A stretch of DNA of 60,651 bases from Bacillota bacterium (lineage in GTDB: Bacteria; Bacillota; Clostridia; Peptostreptococcales; Anaerovoracaceae), in assembly GCA_029239605.1 (NCBI GenBank), contig JARBUO010000005.1:1-60651 (forward strand), in the 5' to 3' direction. The translations under genes were made by a program, and so were the position numbers. Position 1 is the first letter of the stretch, and the number at the start of each line of letters is the position of its first letter. The notes beneath the pieces were generated by a model. The model ran no database searches. It was not told the DNA's origin and saw nothing but the letters and a program-made list of their open reading frames with translations. This document shows positions 27,313 through 35,513 of the stretch, in pieces.

Positions 27313-27588
27313 TTAACTCTTTTTCAGCAGCTTCCTTGCCATATCCAGTAAATCCTGACTGACTGAGGTATCCAGAACTACATCTGTAACCTCAGGAATC
27401 TCGTCCATGACAATTCCTTTCACAACATCTTCTATGGTGTATTGAGCCGAAGGACAAGTACTGCAAGATCCTGTCAGTCTGACATAGGCGATACCCTCTT
27501 CGAATGCCGTTAATACGACACCCCCGAAATGGTTGGCCAATAAGGGATCCACTTTATCCTTCAAGACTTCTTTGATTCGATCTTCCAT
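27313..27588 (-). CDS. NifU C-terminal-domain (Nfu-type) iron-sulfur scaffold protein
   Basis: 91 aa. Nfu domain with the CxxC pair in GSCSTCPSAQYTIEDVVKGIV (about residue 40), which would carry a transferable [4Fe-4S] cluster. ATG at 27588 follows AAGGATG. It has its own promoter at 27698-27726 and stands upstream of abfD on the same strand, which is suggestive because AbfD needs a [4Fe-4S] cluster, but co-regulation is not shown. Confidence 0.88.
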   Translation of the reverse strand: MEDRIKEVLKDKVDPLLANHFGGVVLTAFEEGIAYVRLTGSCSTCPSAQYTIEDVVKGIVMDEIPEVTDVVLDTSVSQDLLDMARKLLKKS

Positions 27589-27697
27589 AATGCATCCTTC
27601 CATGAATCAGCCACGGCAAGCCGAAGAATCCAACCCCTGAGAACGGGGCGCCGCCTGCCTTTACGAACAGTATAAACCTTTTTATTATCTCACTTTC

Positions 27698-27726
27698 AGT
27701 ATACTCACTGACATCTTGATTGACAA
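27698..27726 (-). promoter_or_regulatory. Sigma-A promoter of nfu
   Basis: Reverse strand TTGTCA, 17-base spacer, TATACT, about 110 bases before the nfu ATG. The remainder of the 386-base gap to metY is AT-rich; a TATAAT at 27846-27851 is the likely metY -10, without a clear -35. Confidence 0.65.
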
Positions 27727-27974
27727 GTGCAAAATAGCCTCGGAACAATACACGGAATTTTTAGAATTTTAGGGTTTTTAATGTTTTTTCACAATCTTTT
27801 TATCTAATTTTTCAGTTAATATTCTATTTTCCTATCAGAATGTGTTATAATCATCAATAAAATTTTATAGCGTTGCAAACTTGCAATTTTTATGAATTCC
27901 TGCAATGGATAATAAGCGTCAACAATTCCAATTTATCTCTTAAACAAGAAAAAAATATAAAGGAGGGCATAGCC

Positions 27975-29261
27975 ATGACTTGCTATCGCTTCAATACAAA
28001 TTGCGTTCAGGGAACTTATCACCCTAAATCCGGAGAGCCCAGAGTTCTCCCCATTGTACAAAGCACTACGTTTGCTTACGACGACTCGGATTATGTCGCT
28101 GATCTTTTTGATCTGAAAGCGGCTGGTTCCTTCTATACAAGACTTGGAAACCCTACTACAGACGGGTTCGAGGGAAAAATCAATTTGCTGGAAGGCGGCG
28201 TCGGCGCCCTTGCACTTTCTTCCGGACAAAGTGCCAGTATGTTTGCAATTCTCAATATTTGCAAGGCAGGAGATCACGTGATCTCTTCCTCCAGTATTTA
28301 CGGTGGTACCTATAATCTTTTCGATGTTTCCCTTCGGAAGCTGGGAATTGATTTTACTTTTGTTGATCCTGACGCAAGTGCGGAAACACTCCTGGCCTGT
28401 GCGAAACCGAACACAAAAGCAATTTTTGGGGAAACTATCGCCAATCCCGGAATGAATGTTCTCAACTTTGAGAAATTTTCTTCAGTGGCAAAGCAGCTGG
28501 ACATCCCATTTATCGTTGATAATACACTGGCTACTCCGTTTCTCTGCAGACCCATCGAGCATGGCGCAAACATCGTTGTGCATTCCGCTTCCAAATATAC
28601 CGACGGACATGCAACCAGCCTGGGAGGCGTCCTCATCGACGGAGGAAATTACAACTGGGATAACGGGAAGTTTCCGGGCCTTGTGGAACCGGATGAAAGT
28701 TATCATGGGCTCAAATATACAGAAACATTCGGTGCTGCAGCATATATCGTAAAAGCCAGGGTTCAGCTGCAAAGAGATTTCGGCTGTACCCCCAGCCCCT
28801 TTAACGCTTTCATGTTTCATCTCGGTCTTGAGACCCTTCATCTGAGAATGGAACGCCATAGTGAGAATGCTTTGAAACTTGCGGAGTTTCTTGCTGAACA
28901 TCCCTGCGTAGAGTGGGTAAAATATCCGGGCCTGAAAATCAGCCCTTACCATGAACTGGCTCAAAAATATCTTCCCAAAGGCAGCAGCGGCATTCTGAGC
29001 TTTGGCATTAAAGGCGGTGCCAAGGCGGGCAAAGAGTTGGTCAAACATCTGGAGCTGATCCGTCTTGTGGTACATCTGGGAGACTTACGAACCAGCATTC
29101 TTCACCCTGCCAGCACAACGCACAGGCAGTTGAATGAGAAGCAGCAGATTGACTCTGGAATCTATCCGGAAATGATCCGCGTGTCTGTAGGCATCGAAGA
29201 TATTCAGGACATTATAGAGGATTTTGACAAAGCTCTGCGTGCATCCGCAGCAGCGAGGTAG
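27975..29261 (+). CDS. metY: O-acetylhomoserine sulfhydrylase (PLP enzyme)
   Basis: Makes homocysteine from O-acetylhomoserine and sulfide. 428 aa, the length of MetY rather than the shorter MetB/MetC. PLP lysine in SASKYTDGHATSLGG, PLP-phosphate and ring contacts in SSGQSASMFAIL and FIVDNTLATPFLCRP, C-terminus with LGDLRTSILHPASTTHRQL. ATG at 27975 follows AGGAGGG. thiN follows 4 bases after the stop, so the two are co-transcribed. No SAM or T-box riboswitch was seen in the leader. Confidence 0.92.
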   Translation: MTCYRFNTNCVQGTYHPKSGEPRVLPIVQSTTFAYDDSDYVADLFDLKAAGSFYTRLGNPTTDGFEGKINLLEGGVGALALSSGQSASMFAILNICKAGDHVISSSSIYGGTYNLFDVSLRKLGIDFTFVDPDASAETLLACAKPNTKAIFGETIANPGMNVLNFEKFSSVAKQLDIPFIVDNTLATPFLCRPIEHGANIVVHSASKYTDGHATSLGGVLIDGGNYNWDNGKFPGLVEPDESYHGLKYTETFGAAAYIVKARVQLQRDFGCTPSPFNAFMFHLGLETLHLRMERHSENALKLAEFLAEHPCVEWVKYPGLKISPYHELAQKYLPKGSSGILSFGIKGGAKAGKELVKHLELIRLVVHLGDLRTSILHPASTTHRQLNEKQQIDSGIYPEMIRVSVGIEDIQDIIEDFDKALRASAAAR

Positions 29262-29265
29262 TTCA

Positions 29266-29913
29266 ATGAGTCGATGTGTGATCATAACCGCATACCAATC
29301 AGCGGAGCTTTCCGAAAGCTTCCGGTTCAACCCAGAGGATTTTATCCTTTGCGCTGACGGCGGCTATCGGCATGCATTGCTTGCAGGGATTCGGCCTCAT
29401 CTTCTCATCGGAGATTTTGATTCCCTGGACGAAGGCGCCTTGGAATTGCATGAGGACTTTGAGGGCAGCGGCGGTAAAATTGTACGCTTGCCTGCAGAAA
29501 AAGACGATACAGACACGCTGTACTGCCTCAAGTACGGAATCAAGCTCGGTTATGAGGAGTTTTATGTTCTCGGAGGACTTGGCGGCAGGCTGGATCATAC
29601 CCTGGCAAATCTTCAGTCCATGTCTTATGCCGTGGATCTTGAAAAGCAAATTTGGTTTCTGGACGGAAAGAACAAAACTACACTAAGAAATCCAGGTGAG
29701 ACCACAATTCCCAGAGAAGACGGATTCAAGCTGTCTCTATTCTCATTTGGAGATTTCTGTGAAGGAGTATCCATAGAAGGCGTAAAATACCCGCTGAGCG
29801 AATGCAGACTCAGCAACAGCTTTCCACTGGGAGTAAGCAATGAATTCGTAGAAGATTTTGCTGTCATTTCCCATACCTCCGGAAAGCTACTTATCGTACT
29901 TTCGAAAGATTAA
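29266..29913 (+). CDS. thiN: Thiamine pyrophosphokinase
   Basis: Converts thiamine to thiamine pyrophosphate with ATP. 215 aa with LIGDFDSLDE, AEKDDTDTLYCLKYGI and LGGLGGRLDHTLANLQ, the substrate and Mg sites of the family, then a C-terminal beta domain. ATG at 29266 follows AGGTAG. The TAA stop is the left boundary of the 90-bp palindromic element. The thiamine transporter thiT lies just beyond, under a TPP riboswitch. Confidence 0.92.
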   Translation: MSRCVIITAYQSAELSESFRFNPEDFILCADGGYRHALLAGIRPHLLIGDFDSLDEGALELHEDFEGSGGKIVRLPAEKDDTDTLYCLKYGIKLGYEEFYVLGGLGGRLDHTLANLQSMSYAVDLEKQIWFLDGKNKTTLRNPGETTIPREDGFKLSLFSFGDFCEGVSIEGVKYPLSECRLSNSFPLGVSNEFVEDFAVISHTSGKLLIVLSKD

Positions 29914-30000
29914 GGAAACACTGATTCATTCCGTGCGCGCAGATAGTCGATAATTTTTTCTCGACCATCTGCGCATATTTCATTAACCAGTGCTTCCTTA
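29911..30000. mobile_element. 90-bp palindromic element, MITE-like, between thiN and the TPP riboswitch
   Basis: Terminal inverted repeats TAAGGAAACACTG (29911-29923) and CAGTGCTTCCTTA (29988-30000) match at 12 of 13 positions. An inner stem pairs GCGCAGAT-GTCGA with TCGAC-ATCTGCGC around a T-rich loop. TA dinucleotides sit at both ends, as expected from a TA target duplication of IS630/mariner-type MITEs. The thiN stop codon is part of the left end. It may also act as the thiN terminator. No other copy is visible in the window. Confidence 0.55.
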
Positions 30001-30067
30001 CAAAAAAATATTTGACAAAAGCGGACCAGCATGTATAAAATATATGCGATCAATTGAATCATTTTTG

Positions 30068-30142
30068 CTAGGGGAGCTTTTTGCTGAGAGTTTTTCGACC
30101 CTCATTACCTGATCCGGGCAATACCGGCGTAGGGAAGCATAT
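30068..30142 (+). promoter_or_regulatory. TPP riboswitch (THI element) aptamer
   Basis: Conserved blocks in order: GGGGAGC, GCTGAGAG, ACCCTCATTACCTGATC (thi-box), CCGGGCAATACCGG stem, and GCGTAGGGAAGC. This is the standard TPP aptamer, 95 bases before thiT, so thiamine uptake would be shut off when TPP is plentiful. Confidence 0.95.
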
Positions 30143-30195
30143 GGATAGATTGTGATACAGGTCAAAGCGCTGTATTCTATTCTGTCAACCAATCC

Positions 30196-30237
30196 CCTCC
30201 TGCAAAACGCAACGGATGTGTTAAAGGAGGTTTTTTT
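30196..30237 (+). promoter_or_regulatory. Riboswitch expression platform: hairpin containing the thiT Shine-Dalgarno
   Basis: CCTCCT (30196-30201) can pair with AGGAGG (30225-30230), the thiT ribosome binding site. An inner AACGCA/TGTGTT stem extends it. Seven Ts follow immediately, up to the ATG. The same fold could hide the ribosome binding site and act as an intrinsic terminator. Confidence 0.7.
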
Positions 30238-30882
30238 ATGTCCGCAGAACAATTACAAGGATTTTTTGAGTCCACAGTAGGTCAAATTTCAACAGTTGCA
30301 GTAATTCTGCTTCTCTTTCTGGGTATTTTACTCACCGGAAGAGGCAAAAAAGCAGATACAAAAGCAATGGTAATTTCAGCCGTACTGGTTGCGCTGGCAA
30401 TCGCGCTGAATCAGATCATTTTGTTCCGTATGCCACAGGGTGGCTCCATCACAGCCTTCAGTATGCTGCCAGTGGTGGTATGCGCCTATTTCTTTGGTGT
30501 CAGAAGAGGCCTTATGGCCGGTATGTGTGTCGGCCTTATCGATTTAATCTTTAACCCCTATGTCATTCATCCCATTCAGATGCTTCTGGATTATCCCCTT
30601 GCATTCGGAGCCCTGGCATTTGCAGGGATCATGAGAACACGCAAATTCGGACTGATGTCCGGGTATCTCGTAGGACTTTTCGGCAGATATCTCTGTGCCG
30701 TCCTTTCCGGAATCGTCTTCTTTGGTCAATATGCTCCCGAGGGGTTCAATGCCGTCACATGGTCCGTCTATTATAATATTACTTATCTTGGTGTAGAGGG
30801 TGTGCTCACATTGGTTGTTCTGAGCATTCCAGCTGTCCGCAAGGCCATTGATCAGATGAAGATGCAAATGCTCACTGTTTAA
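30238..30882 (+). CDS. thiT: Thiamine transporter substrate-binding component (ECF-type)
   Basis: S component that binds thiamine and docks on the shared ECF energising module (not in the window). 214 aa, with six core membrane segments plus an extra N-terminal hydrophobic segment (STVAVILLLFLGILL). The thiamine-site region is recognisable: ITAFSMLPVVVCAYFFGVRRG, FNPYVIHPIQMLLDYPLAF, YLVGLFGRYLCAVLSG. AAAGGAGG precedes the ATG and takes part in the riboswitch hairpin. Confidence 0.92.
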   Translation: MSAEQLQGFFESTVGQISTVAVILLLFLGILLTGRGKKADTKAMVISAVLVALAIALNQIILFRMPQGGSITAFSMLPVVVCAYFFGVRRGLMAGMCVGLIDLIFNPYVIHPIQMLLDYPLAFGALAFAGIMRTRKFGLMSGYLVGLFGRYLCAVLSGIVFFGQYAPEGFNAVTWSVYYNITYLGVEGVLTLVVLSIPAVRKAIDQMKMQMLTV

Positions 30883-30996
30883 AACCGGCAGGCATAAATC
30901 ACAAAATAAAAGAGAGGATCACCTGGTGCACTCATGAAATGGGTGATCACGTTGATAATCCAGTAACTACAAATAAGTAATTATAAGATGAAAAAT

Positions 30997-31022
30997 AAAA
31001 GAAGAGGTTTCCCTCTTCTTTT
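30997..31022. terminator. Bidirectional terminator between thiT and the iron ADH
   Basis: An 11-bp stem (30997-31007 with 31012-31022) with A and T tracts, between convergent genes. The gap also holds a loose GATCACC/GGTGATC pair near 30916-30949. Confidence 0.75.
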
Positions 31023-31069
31023 ATTTGTTGGTAGTTGTTATATGAATTTAGACTGGAATTGCGATGTTA

Positions 31070-32224
31070 TTAGTCCCAAAGCTGCTTGTAAAGAGCCATG
31101 ATGTCATCTTTGTTCGGTGTGCGTCTGGTGTTCAGCGGACTTCCGCTGATCAGCGCATCTTCTGCCATCTTTGGAATCTGCTTGAAGAACTCTTCCTTAT
31201 CGATTCCGAATTCTTCCGGAGTTTTGATGCTCAGGGTACGCAGCAGTGCTTTTGTTGCTACAACGAATGCCTGTGCACCTTCGTCAGGAGTCATTCCCGG
31301 GCGGTATACGCCGATGGTCTTTGCCAGCTGGTTCAGTCTTGCAACTGCACCCGGCTGGATGTAATCCAGACATACGTTCAGCAGCATAGCGTTGGAGAGA
31401 CCGTGAGGTACATGGAACAGGGCGCCGATGGGGCGGCTCATTCCGTGAACGATGGTTACGGATGCATTGCTGAAGGCAATTCCGGCTTCCAATGCAGCAA
31501 TGGCCATTTCTCTTCTTGCTTCCACGTTGGAACCATTCGTATATACTTCGTAGATATTATCAAAGATTCTTTTTACAGCAGACAGAGCATAAATATCACT
31601 CATTGAGAATGCTTTCAGTGAAGTATATGCTTCAATTGCATGGGTCAATGCGTCAACTCCCGTAGCGGCGGTAACCCCCGGAGGAACTGTTACAGTGAAG
31701 ACAGGGTCAACCACTGCGATGTTCGCCATAAGCTTAGGATCATTCAGCAGCATTTTAACGCCTGTATCTGTATTTGTGATAATGGATACTTTTGTAGCTT
31801 CTGATCCGGTTCCCGCTGTTGTCGGAATGGCGCAGGTCGGTGGAAGCGCATGCTCAATTTTCTTGCCCATGTATTCGGTGATGCTGCCGCCGTTGTTAAC
31901 GACTGCACCGATTGCTTTCATTGCATCGATAGGACTTCCTCCGCCGATACCGATGAGGAAATCGCATCCCTCTTTTTTGTAAATTTCAACACCTTCATCA
32001 ATCATCGTGTGAGTAGGCTCGCTGTTAATACCGGAATCAACTATATACGAAACATTGATCTCATCAAGAGCATCTGTCAATTTTTTAACATTTCCGAGTT
32101 TTACCATGATATCGTCTGTAACGATCAAAGCTTTCTTTCCAAAGGATTTAAAGTACTCGGTACTCATTTTCAGAGCGTTCTCACCTGTAATGATGTATTG
32201 AGGAATAAAGAATAAATTTGCCAT
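31070..32224 (-). CDS. Iron-containing (group III) alcohol dehydrogenase
   Basis: 384 aa, NAD(P)-dependent. GGGSPIDAMKAIG binds the dinucleotide; iron ligands are an Asp in TGVDALTHA and three His in DALTHAIE, IVHGMSRPIG and HVPHGLSN. It is of the FucO/DhaT/butanol-dehydrogenase type and clearly different from 4hbD at 22.8 kb; an aldehyde or hydroxyacid substrate is likely but not readable. GGAGG lies 7 bases before the ATG at 32224. Divergent from the crotonase gene, with a shared palindromic operator between them. Confidence 0.88.
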   Translation of the reverse strand: MANLFFIPQYIITGENALKMSTEYFKSFGKKALIVTDDIMVKLGNVKKLTDALDEINVSYIVDSGINSEPTHTMIDEGVEIYKKEGCDFLIGIGGGSPIDAMKAIGAVVNNGGSITEYMGKKIEHALPPTCAIPTTAGTGSEATKVSIITNTDTGVKMLLNDPKLMANIAVVDPVFTVTVPPGVTAATGVDALTHAIEAYTSLKAFSMSDIYALSAVKRIFDNIYEVYTNGSNVEARREMAIAALEAGIAFSNASVTIVHGMSRPIGALFHVPHGLSNAMLLNVCLDYIQPGAVARLNQLAKTIGVYRPGMTPDEGAQAFVVATKALLRTLSIKTPEEFGIDKEEFFKQIPKMAEDALISGSPLNTRRTPNKDDIMALYKQLWD

Positions 32225-32266
32225 TTTTTTACCTCCAAAATACTGTGGCTTTATCTTGTTTAGCAC

Positions 32267-32295
32267 ATGATAGCATATCAAAAAATAGAATACAA
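32267..32295 (-). promoter_or_regulatory. Sigma-A promoter of the iron ADH
   Basis: Reverse strand TTGTAT, 17-base spacer, TATCAT, about 40 bases before the ATG. The 32322-32336 palindrome lies 26 bases upstream of its -35. Confidence 0.6.
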
Positions 32296-32321
32296 TATGT
32301 TTTTGATAATTATTTAACGTT

Positions 32322-32336
32322 AATTGTCTGACAATT
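32322..32336. promoter_or_regulatory. Palindromic operator AATTGTCTGACAATT
   Basis: A perfect 15-base palindrome between the divergent iron ADH and crotonase promoters. It has the TTGTnTGACAA look of GntR/FadR-subfamily operators. A close copy lies upstream of the CoA-transferase gene at 35371-35385. No matching regulator gene is in the window. Confidence 0.6.
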
Positions 32337-32346
32337 TTCAAACCCA

Positions 32347-32375
32347 TTGATTAATGCATTTTATAGTGATAATAT
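32347..32375 (+). promoter_or_regulatory. Sigma-A promoter of the crotonase gene
   Basis: TTGATT, 17-base spacer, TAATAT. The operator ends 10 bases before its -35. Confidence 0.6.
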
Positions 32376-32464
32376 GGACATAAATCAATAATACTTAAGT
32401 GCCGTAGCCCGATAGCACATCAGGTGCCGGCACCGATATATCGAAGCGAAAGGAAGTAATCAAA

Positions 32465-33241
32465 ATGTATCAGCACTTACTTTACGAAGTTAAAGAAGGG
32501 ATTGCTTACGTGACCATCAACAGACCCAAATCCCTTAACGCGTTAAGCAATGAAGTATTAGACGAACTATATGCAGCTTTCACTGCGGTAAATGATGATC
32601 CTGAAGTTCAGATCGCAATTCTGACAGGAGAAGGAAAAGCATTCGTTGCAGGCGCAGATATCTCTGAAATGGTCAATCTCTCTACCCTGGAAGGCAGAGC
32701 TATGATGATCAAGGGTCAGAATGTTATGAACCATATCGAGAGCATTGACAAGCCTGTTATCGGCGCTATCAATGGCTTTGCGCTGGGTGGCGGATGTGAA
32801 CTTGCTATGGCCTGCGATATCAGAATCGCATCAGAAAAGGCGAAGTTCGGACAGCCTGAAGTTAACCTGGGCATTATCCCCGGATTCGGCGGAACCCAAA
32901 GACTTCCAAGACTTGTTGGAAAAGGCATGGGAAAATATCTGATCATGACTGCTGAAATGATCGATGCACAGGAAGCATATCGCATCGGCCTTGTTGAAAA
33001 AGTTGTTCCGGCTGAAGAACTTATGGGAGCTGCTGAAAAAGTAGCTAAGACCATCATGTCAAAAGCTCCGATCGCAATCAGAGCAGCAAAACTGGCTGTC
33101 AACAACGGAATCAGCCTGGATATCAAAACTGGCGTTGCATTTGAGGGAGAAGCCCTTGTTGGACCGTTCAGCTCTGAAGACAGAAAAGAAGGCATGGGCG
33201 CATTCCTCGAAAAGAGAGCAGCTGCATTCCAGAATAAATAA
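32465..33241 (+). CDS. crt: Enoyl-CoA hydratase / 3-hydroxybutyryl-CoA dehydratase (crotonase)
   Basis: 258 aa crotonase-fold enzyme, interconverting crotonyl-CoA and 3-hydroxybutyryl-CoA. CoA/oxyanion motifs AFVAGADISEM and INGFALGGGCELAMACD; both catalytic glutamates are present (GGGCELAMA and GQPEVNLGIIPGFGG). AAAGGAAG precedes the ATG. Single-gene unit ending at the terminator at 33297-33336. Its product joins the AbfD product at crotonyl-CoA, so it fits butyrate formation in the same cell. Confidence 0.92.
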   Translation: MYQHLLYEVKEGIAYVTINRPKSLNALSNEVLDELYAAFTAVNDDPEVQIAILTGEGKAFVAGADISEMVNLSTLEGRAMMIKGQNVMNHIESIDKPVIGAINGFALGGGCELAMACDIRIASEKAKFGQPEVNLGIIPGFGGTQRLPRLVGKGMGKYLIMTAEMIDAQEAYRIGLVEKVVPAEELMGAAEKVAKTIMSKAPIAIRAAKLAVNNGISLDIKTGVAFEGEALVGPFSSEDRKEGMGAFLEKRAAAFQNK

Positions 33242-33296
33242 GTTTGTCGTTTCCACTGGAAACAATTCACGTTCCTGCAAACAAACAAAACAAAAT

Positions 33297-33336
33297 ATGC
33301 CCTCCGGTTATCATTAGCTCCGGAGGGCATTATTTT
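33297..33336 (+). terminator. Terminator after crt
   Basis: A perfect 11-bp GC-rich stem (33297-33307 with 33320-33330) followed by TATTTTTG. Confidence 0.85.
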
Positions 33337-33356
33337 TGAAAGGTGAGTTTGCCGTG

Positions 33357-33509
33357 TCAATATCCGATATAGACAATGCCGCTCACCTCCCGTTCCCCGT
33401 TTGTTCTGCCATCGGTGGGATTGTTGATTATCGTGCCGTTAAAGTACCTTGTAGAAGAACCGCCGTCATCAAGATGATAGGCCGTTACACAGCCGAGAAC
33501 CCTTTCATA
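33357..33509 (-). pseudogene. C-terminal remnant of a phosphodiester glycosidase (NAGPA/DUF2233) family gene
   Basis: The reverse strand between crt and the CoA-transferase encodes about 50 residues resembling the end of NAGPA-family proteins: LGCVTAYHLDDGGSSTRYF, then NGTIINNPTDG and EREVSGIVYIGY before a TGA. Intact relatives have LDGGGSST here. The frame continues upstream to about 33630 but without NAGPA-like sequence, start codon or ribosome binding site. This looks like a truncated gene relic; the + strand 87-aa frame over it is not credible. Confidence 0.5.
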
Positions 33510-33640
33510 TTTCCTGGGAACCTCGCAACCCGGTCTGCGTATCAGGGCACCATTAATCGGCCATCCGGATTGAGCACGGGAATTATGATTACTTGTTGAA
33601 CGGTTGATGTAGCTTTTCAGAAAAAACTGCTAAAAACACA

Positions 33641-33676
33641 AAAAGAAAAGAGAGTCCCCAGCCTCTCTTTTCTTTT
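33641..33676. terminator. Terminator after the CoA-transferase gene
   Basis: A 14-bp stem (33641-33654 with 33663-33676) of A/G against C/T tracts, 34 bases past the CoA-transferase stop on the reverse strand and T-rich on the + strand. Confidence 0.7.
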
Positions 33677-33709
33677 TTCCGACAGGGGCATTCTTTGTCC
33701 CCTCTGCCG

Positions 33710-35260
33710 CTATTTCAATCCCATCGGTTCATCACAGAAGATGCGTCTGTCCATTAATTTAGGTGCTCCATCCATCTTCGGCTTGAAGTCCATCAGATCT
33801 AGTACCTGTGTTTGAAGATCAATTCCCGGAGCAATCTCAGTGAGATAAACTCCGTCTTTTCTTAATTCAAATACTGCCCGCTCCGTAATGTACATAACCG
33901 GTTGACCGATTTTGGCAGCATACTCACCGCTGAAGGTGATCTGCTCTACCGCATCGATAAACTTTCTTTCTGTGCCTTCCTGGATGATTTTGATTTCTCC
34001 GTCTTTCATACTCGTTTTCAGTCCGCTTGCGGTAAAGGTACCGCAGTAGAATACCCTCTTAGCATTCTGCGTAATGTTTATAAAACCACCGCAGCCTGCG
34101 ATTCTTGGACCGAATTTACTTACGTTAATATTTCCCTGTTTATCAGCTTGGGCGAGACCGAGGAACGCGAGGTCTACTCCGCCTCCGTCATAAAAGTCAA
34201 ATTGTTCGTGCTGGTTTAGGATGCACTCCGGATTCACGGAAGCGCCAAACTGAGAGGCTCCGCAAGGTACCCCTCCCACCGGACCAGCTTCCACTGTCAG
34301 CGTCATATAGTCGCCGATGCCTTCTTCGTTTGCAACAGCGGAGATGTACTCGGGAATTCCAATTCCCAGATTCACCACAGTGTTTTCTTTCAGTTCCATC
34401 GCAGCCCTTCTTCCGATTACTTTCTTTGCAGAAAGCGGCGGAGCTTCCAGACTGTTGACGGGAACCTTGATTTCACCAGCCAGTGATGGATCATATTCCT
34501 TGTCATAGGACTGCTCGTGGTCGCCAGGTTCAGCGATGACAAGTCCGTCTACATAGATTCTTGGTATCTTTACGAGCTTCGGATCAAGCGTACCGGCTTT
34601 TACTATTTTTTCAACCTGCACAAAGACTTTTCCTCCGCTGTTTTTTGCAGCCTGCGCCAAAGCAGTTACTTCAGAAGTTACTGCTTCTCTTTCCATAGAG
34701 ACATTCCCCAGTTCATCGGCATAAGTGCCTCTGAGAAACGCAATGTGAATCGGAAATGCTTTATAAAGGAGCTTTTCCTCTCCCAGGATTTCAACCACCT
34801 CAACGAGGTCCTCTGTTGTGATGTCATTGAGCTTACCGCCCCCTTTTCTGGGGTCAACAAATGTATTTAATCCCACGTGGGTGATGGTTCCGATTTTATG
34901 TGCAGCGATATCTCTGCAAAGCTGGGAAAGGGTTCCCTGAGGCAGATTGTATCCTTCGATTTCATTATTCAGGATGCACTTTCCAAGGGCAGGTGCCAGA
35001 TTGTAATGGCCCGCGATTACTCTTTTCGTCATTCCCTTGTGAGCAACATGGTCTGCTCCTCTGCCGTCTCTGTTTCCCTGTGCTGCTGCATAAAAATACG
35101 TAATATTCTTTGGGGAGCCTGTCTCTAAAAATCTTTTTTCCATTCCCTTTAACAAGGTTTCTGGAATTGCACTTCCTACAAAACCGCTGGAAGCCACGGT
35201 TTGCCCATCCTCGATTAAATTTGCCACCTCATCGGCGGTCATAACCTTCATAATTCTCAT
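33710..35260 (-). CDS. Family I acetate/propionate-type CoA-transferase
   Basis: 516 aa: alpha and beta halves fused in one chain, as in propionate CoA-transferase and YdiF. The alpha half has the SSGFVGSAIPE oxyanion/CoA region; the beta half has NLGIGIPEYI and the catalytic Glu in LTVEAGPVGGVPCGA. It likely exchanges CoA among acetate, propionate, butyrate or hydroxyacids. ATG at 35260 with GGAGG; the longer frame to 35290 is not needed. Single gene with promoter 35317-35345 and the palindromic operator upstream, shared with the iron ADH/crotonase region. Confidence 0.9.
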   Translation of the reverse strand: MRIMKVMTADEVANLIEDGQTVASSGFVGSAIPETLLKGMEKRFLETGSPKNITYFYAAAQGNRDGRGADHVAHKGMTKRVIAGHYNLAPALGKCILNNEIEGYNLPQGTLSQLCRDIAAHKIGTITHVGLNTFVDPRKGGGKLNDITTEDLVEVVEILGEEKLLYKAFPIHIAFLRGTYADELGNVSMEREAVTSEVTALAQAAKNSGGKVFVQVEKIVKAGTLDPKLVKIPRIYVDGLVIAEPGDHEQSYDKEYDPSLAGEIKVPVNSLEAPPLSAKKVIGRRAAMELKENTVVNLGIGIPEYISAVANEEGIGDYMTLTVEAGPVGGVPCGASQFGASVNPECILNQHEQFDFYDGGGVDLAFLGLAQADKQGNINVSKFGPRIAGCGGFINITQNAKRVFYCGTFTASGLKTSMKDGEIKIIQEGTERKFIDAVEQITFSGEYAAKIGQPVMYITERAVFELRKDGVYLTEIAPGIDLQTQVLDLMDFKPKMDGAPKLMDRRIFCDEPMGLK

Positions 35261-35316
35261 CCTGATTCCTCCGAAATATATACTAATCAAACGATTGCGA
35301 TTAACTCACGGTTACT

Positions 35317-35345
35317 ATGGTAGCATTTCGTTATATATTTGTCAA
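35317..35345 (-). promoter_or_regulatory. Sigma-A promoter of the CoA-transferase gene
   Basis: Reverse strand TTGACA, 17-base spacer, TACCAT, about 55 bases before the ATG. Confidence 0.75.
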
Positions 35346-35370
35346 TATCAGAAACCATGTATACATCCTG

Positions 35371-35385
35371 AATTGTCTGACATTT
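35371..35385. promoter_or_regulatory. Second copy of the palindromic operator
   Basis: AATTGTCTGACATTT: 13 of 15 bases identical to the perfect palindrome at 32322-32336. It sits 25 bases upstream of the CoA-transferase -35, almost the same distance as at the iron ADH promoter (26). Confidence 0.55.
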
Positions 35386-35470
35386 CAAGGTTTTTCGCAA
35401 TACTTTGACGGGATAAAAACGTTGAGCAAATTGGAGGTTCAGGTTTTTCATTTCATATCGAGAGAGATTA

Positions 35471-35500
35471 AAAACAAGGGCACTGTTGTTAGCAGTGCCC
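35471..35500 (-). terminator. Terminator of the stn operon
   Basis: An 8-bp GC-rich stem (35478-35485 with 35493-35500), followed on the reverse strand by TTGTTTTT; 14 bases beyond the stnC stop. Confidence 0.8.
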
Positions 35501-35513
35501 CTATCCTTTTGAT

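Noticed and set aside
33336-33599. 87-aa + strand frame as a gene
   Set aside because: No ribosome binding site, no family resemblance, and the opposite strand carries the recognisable NAGPA relic.
33530-33600. Peptidase M14-like motif (VIIPVLNPDGR) in another reverse-strand frame
   Set aside because: Only about 15 residues before a stop and no zinc-binding motif; probably chance, although a second relic cannot be excluded.
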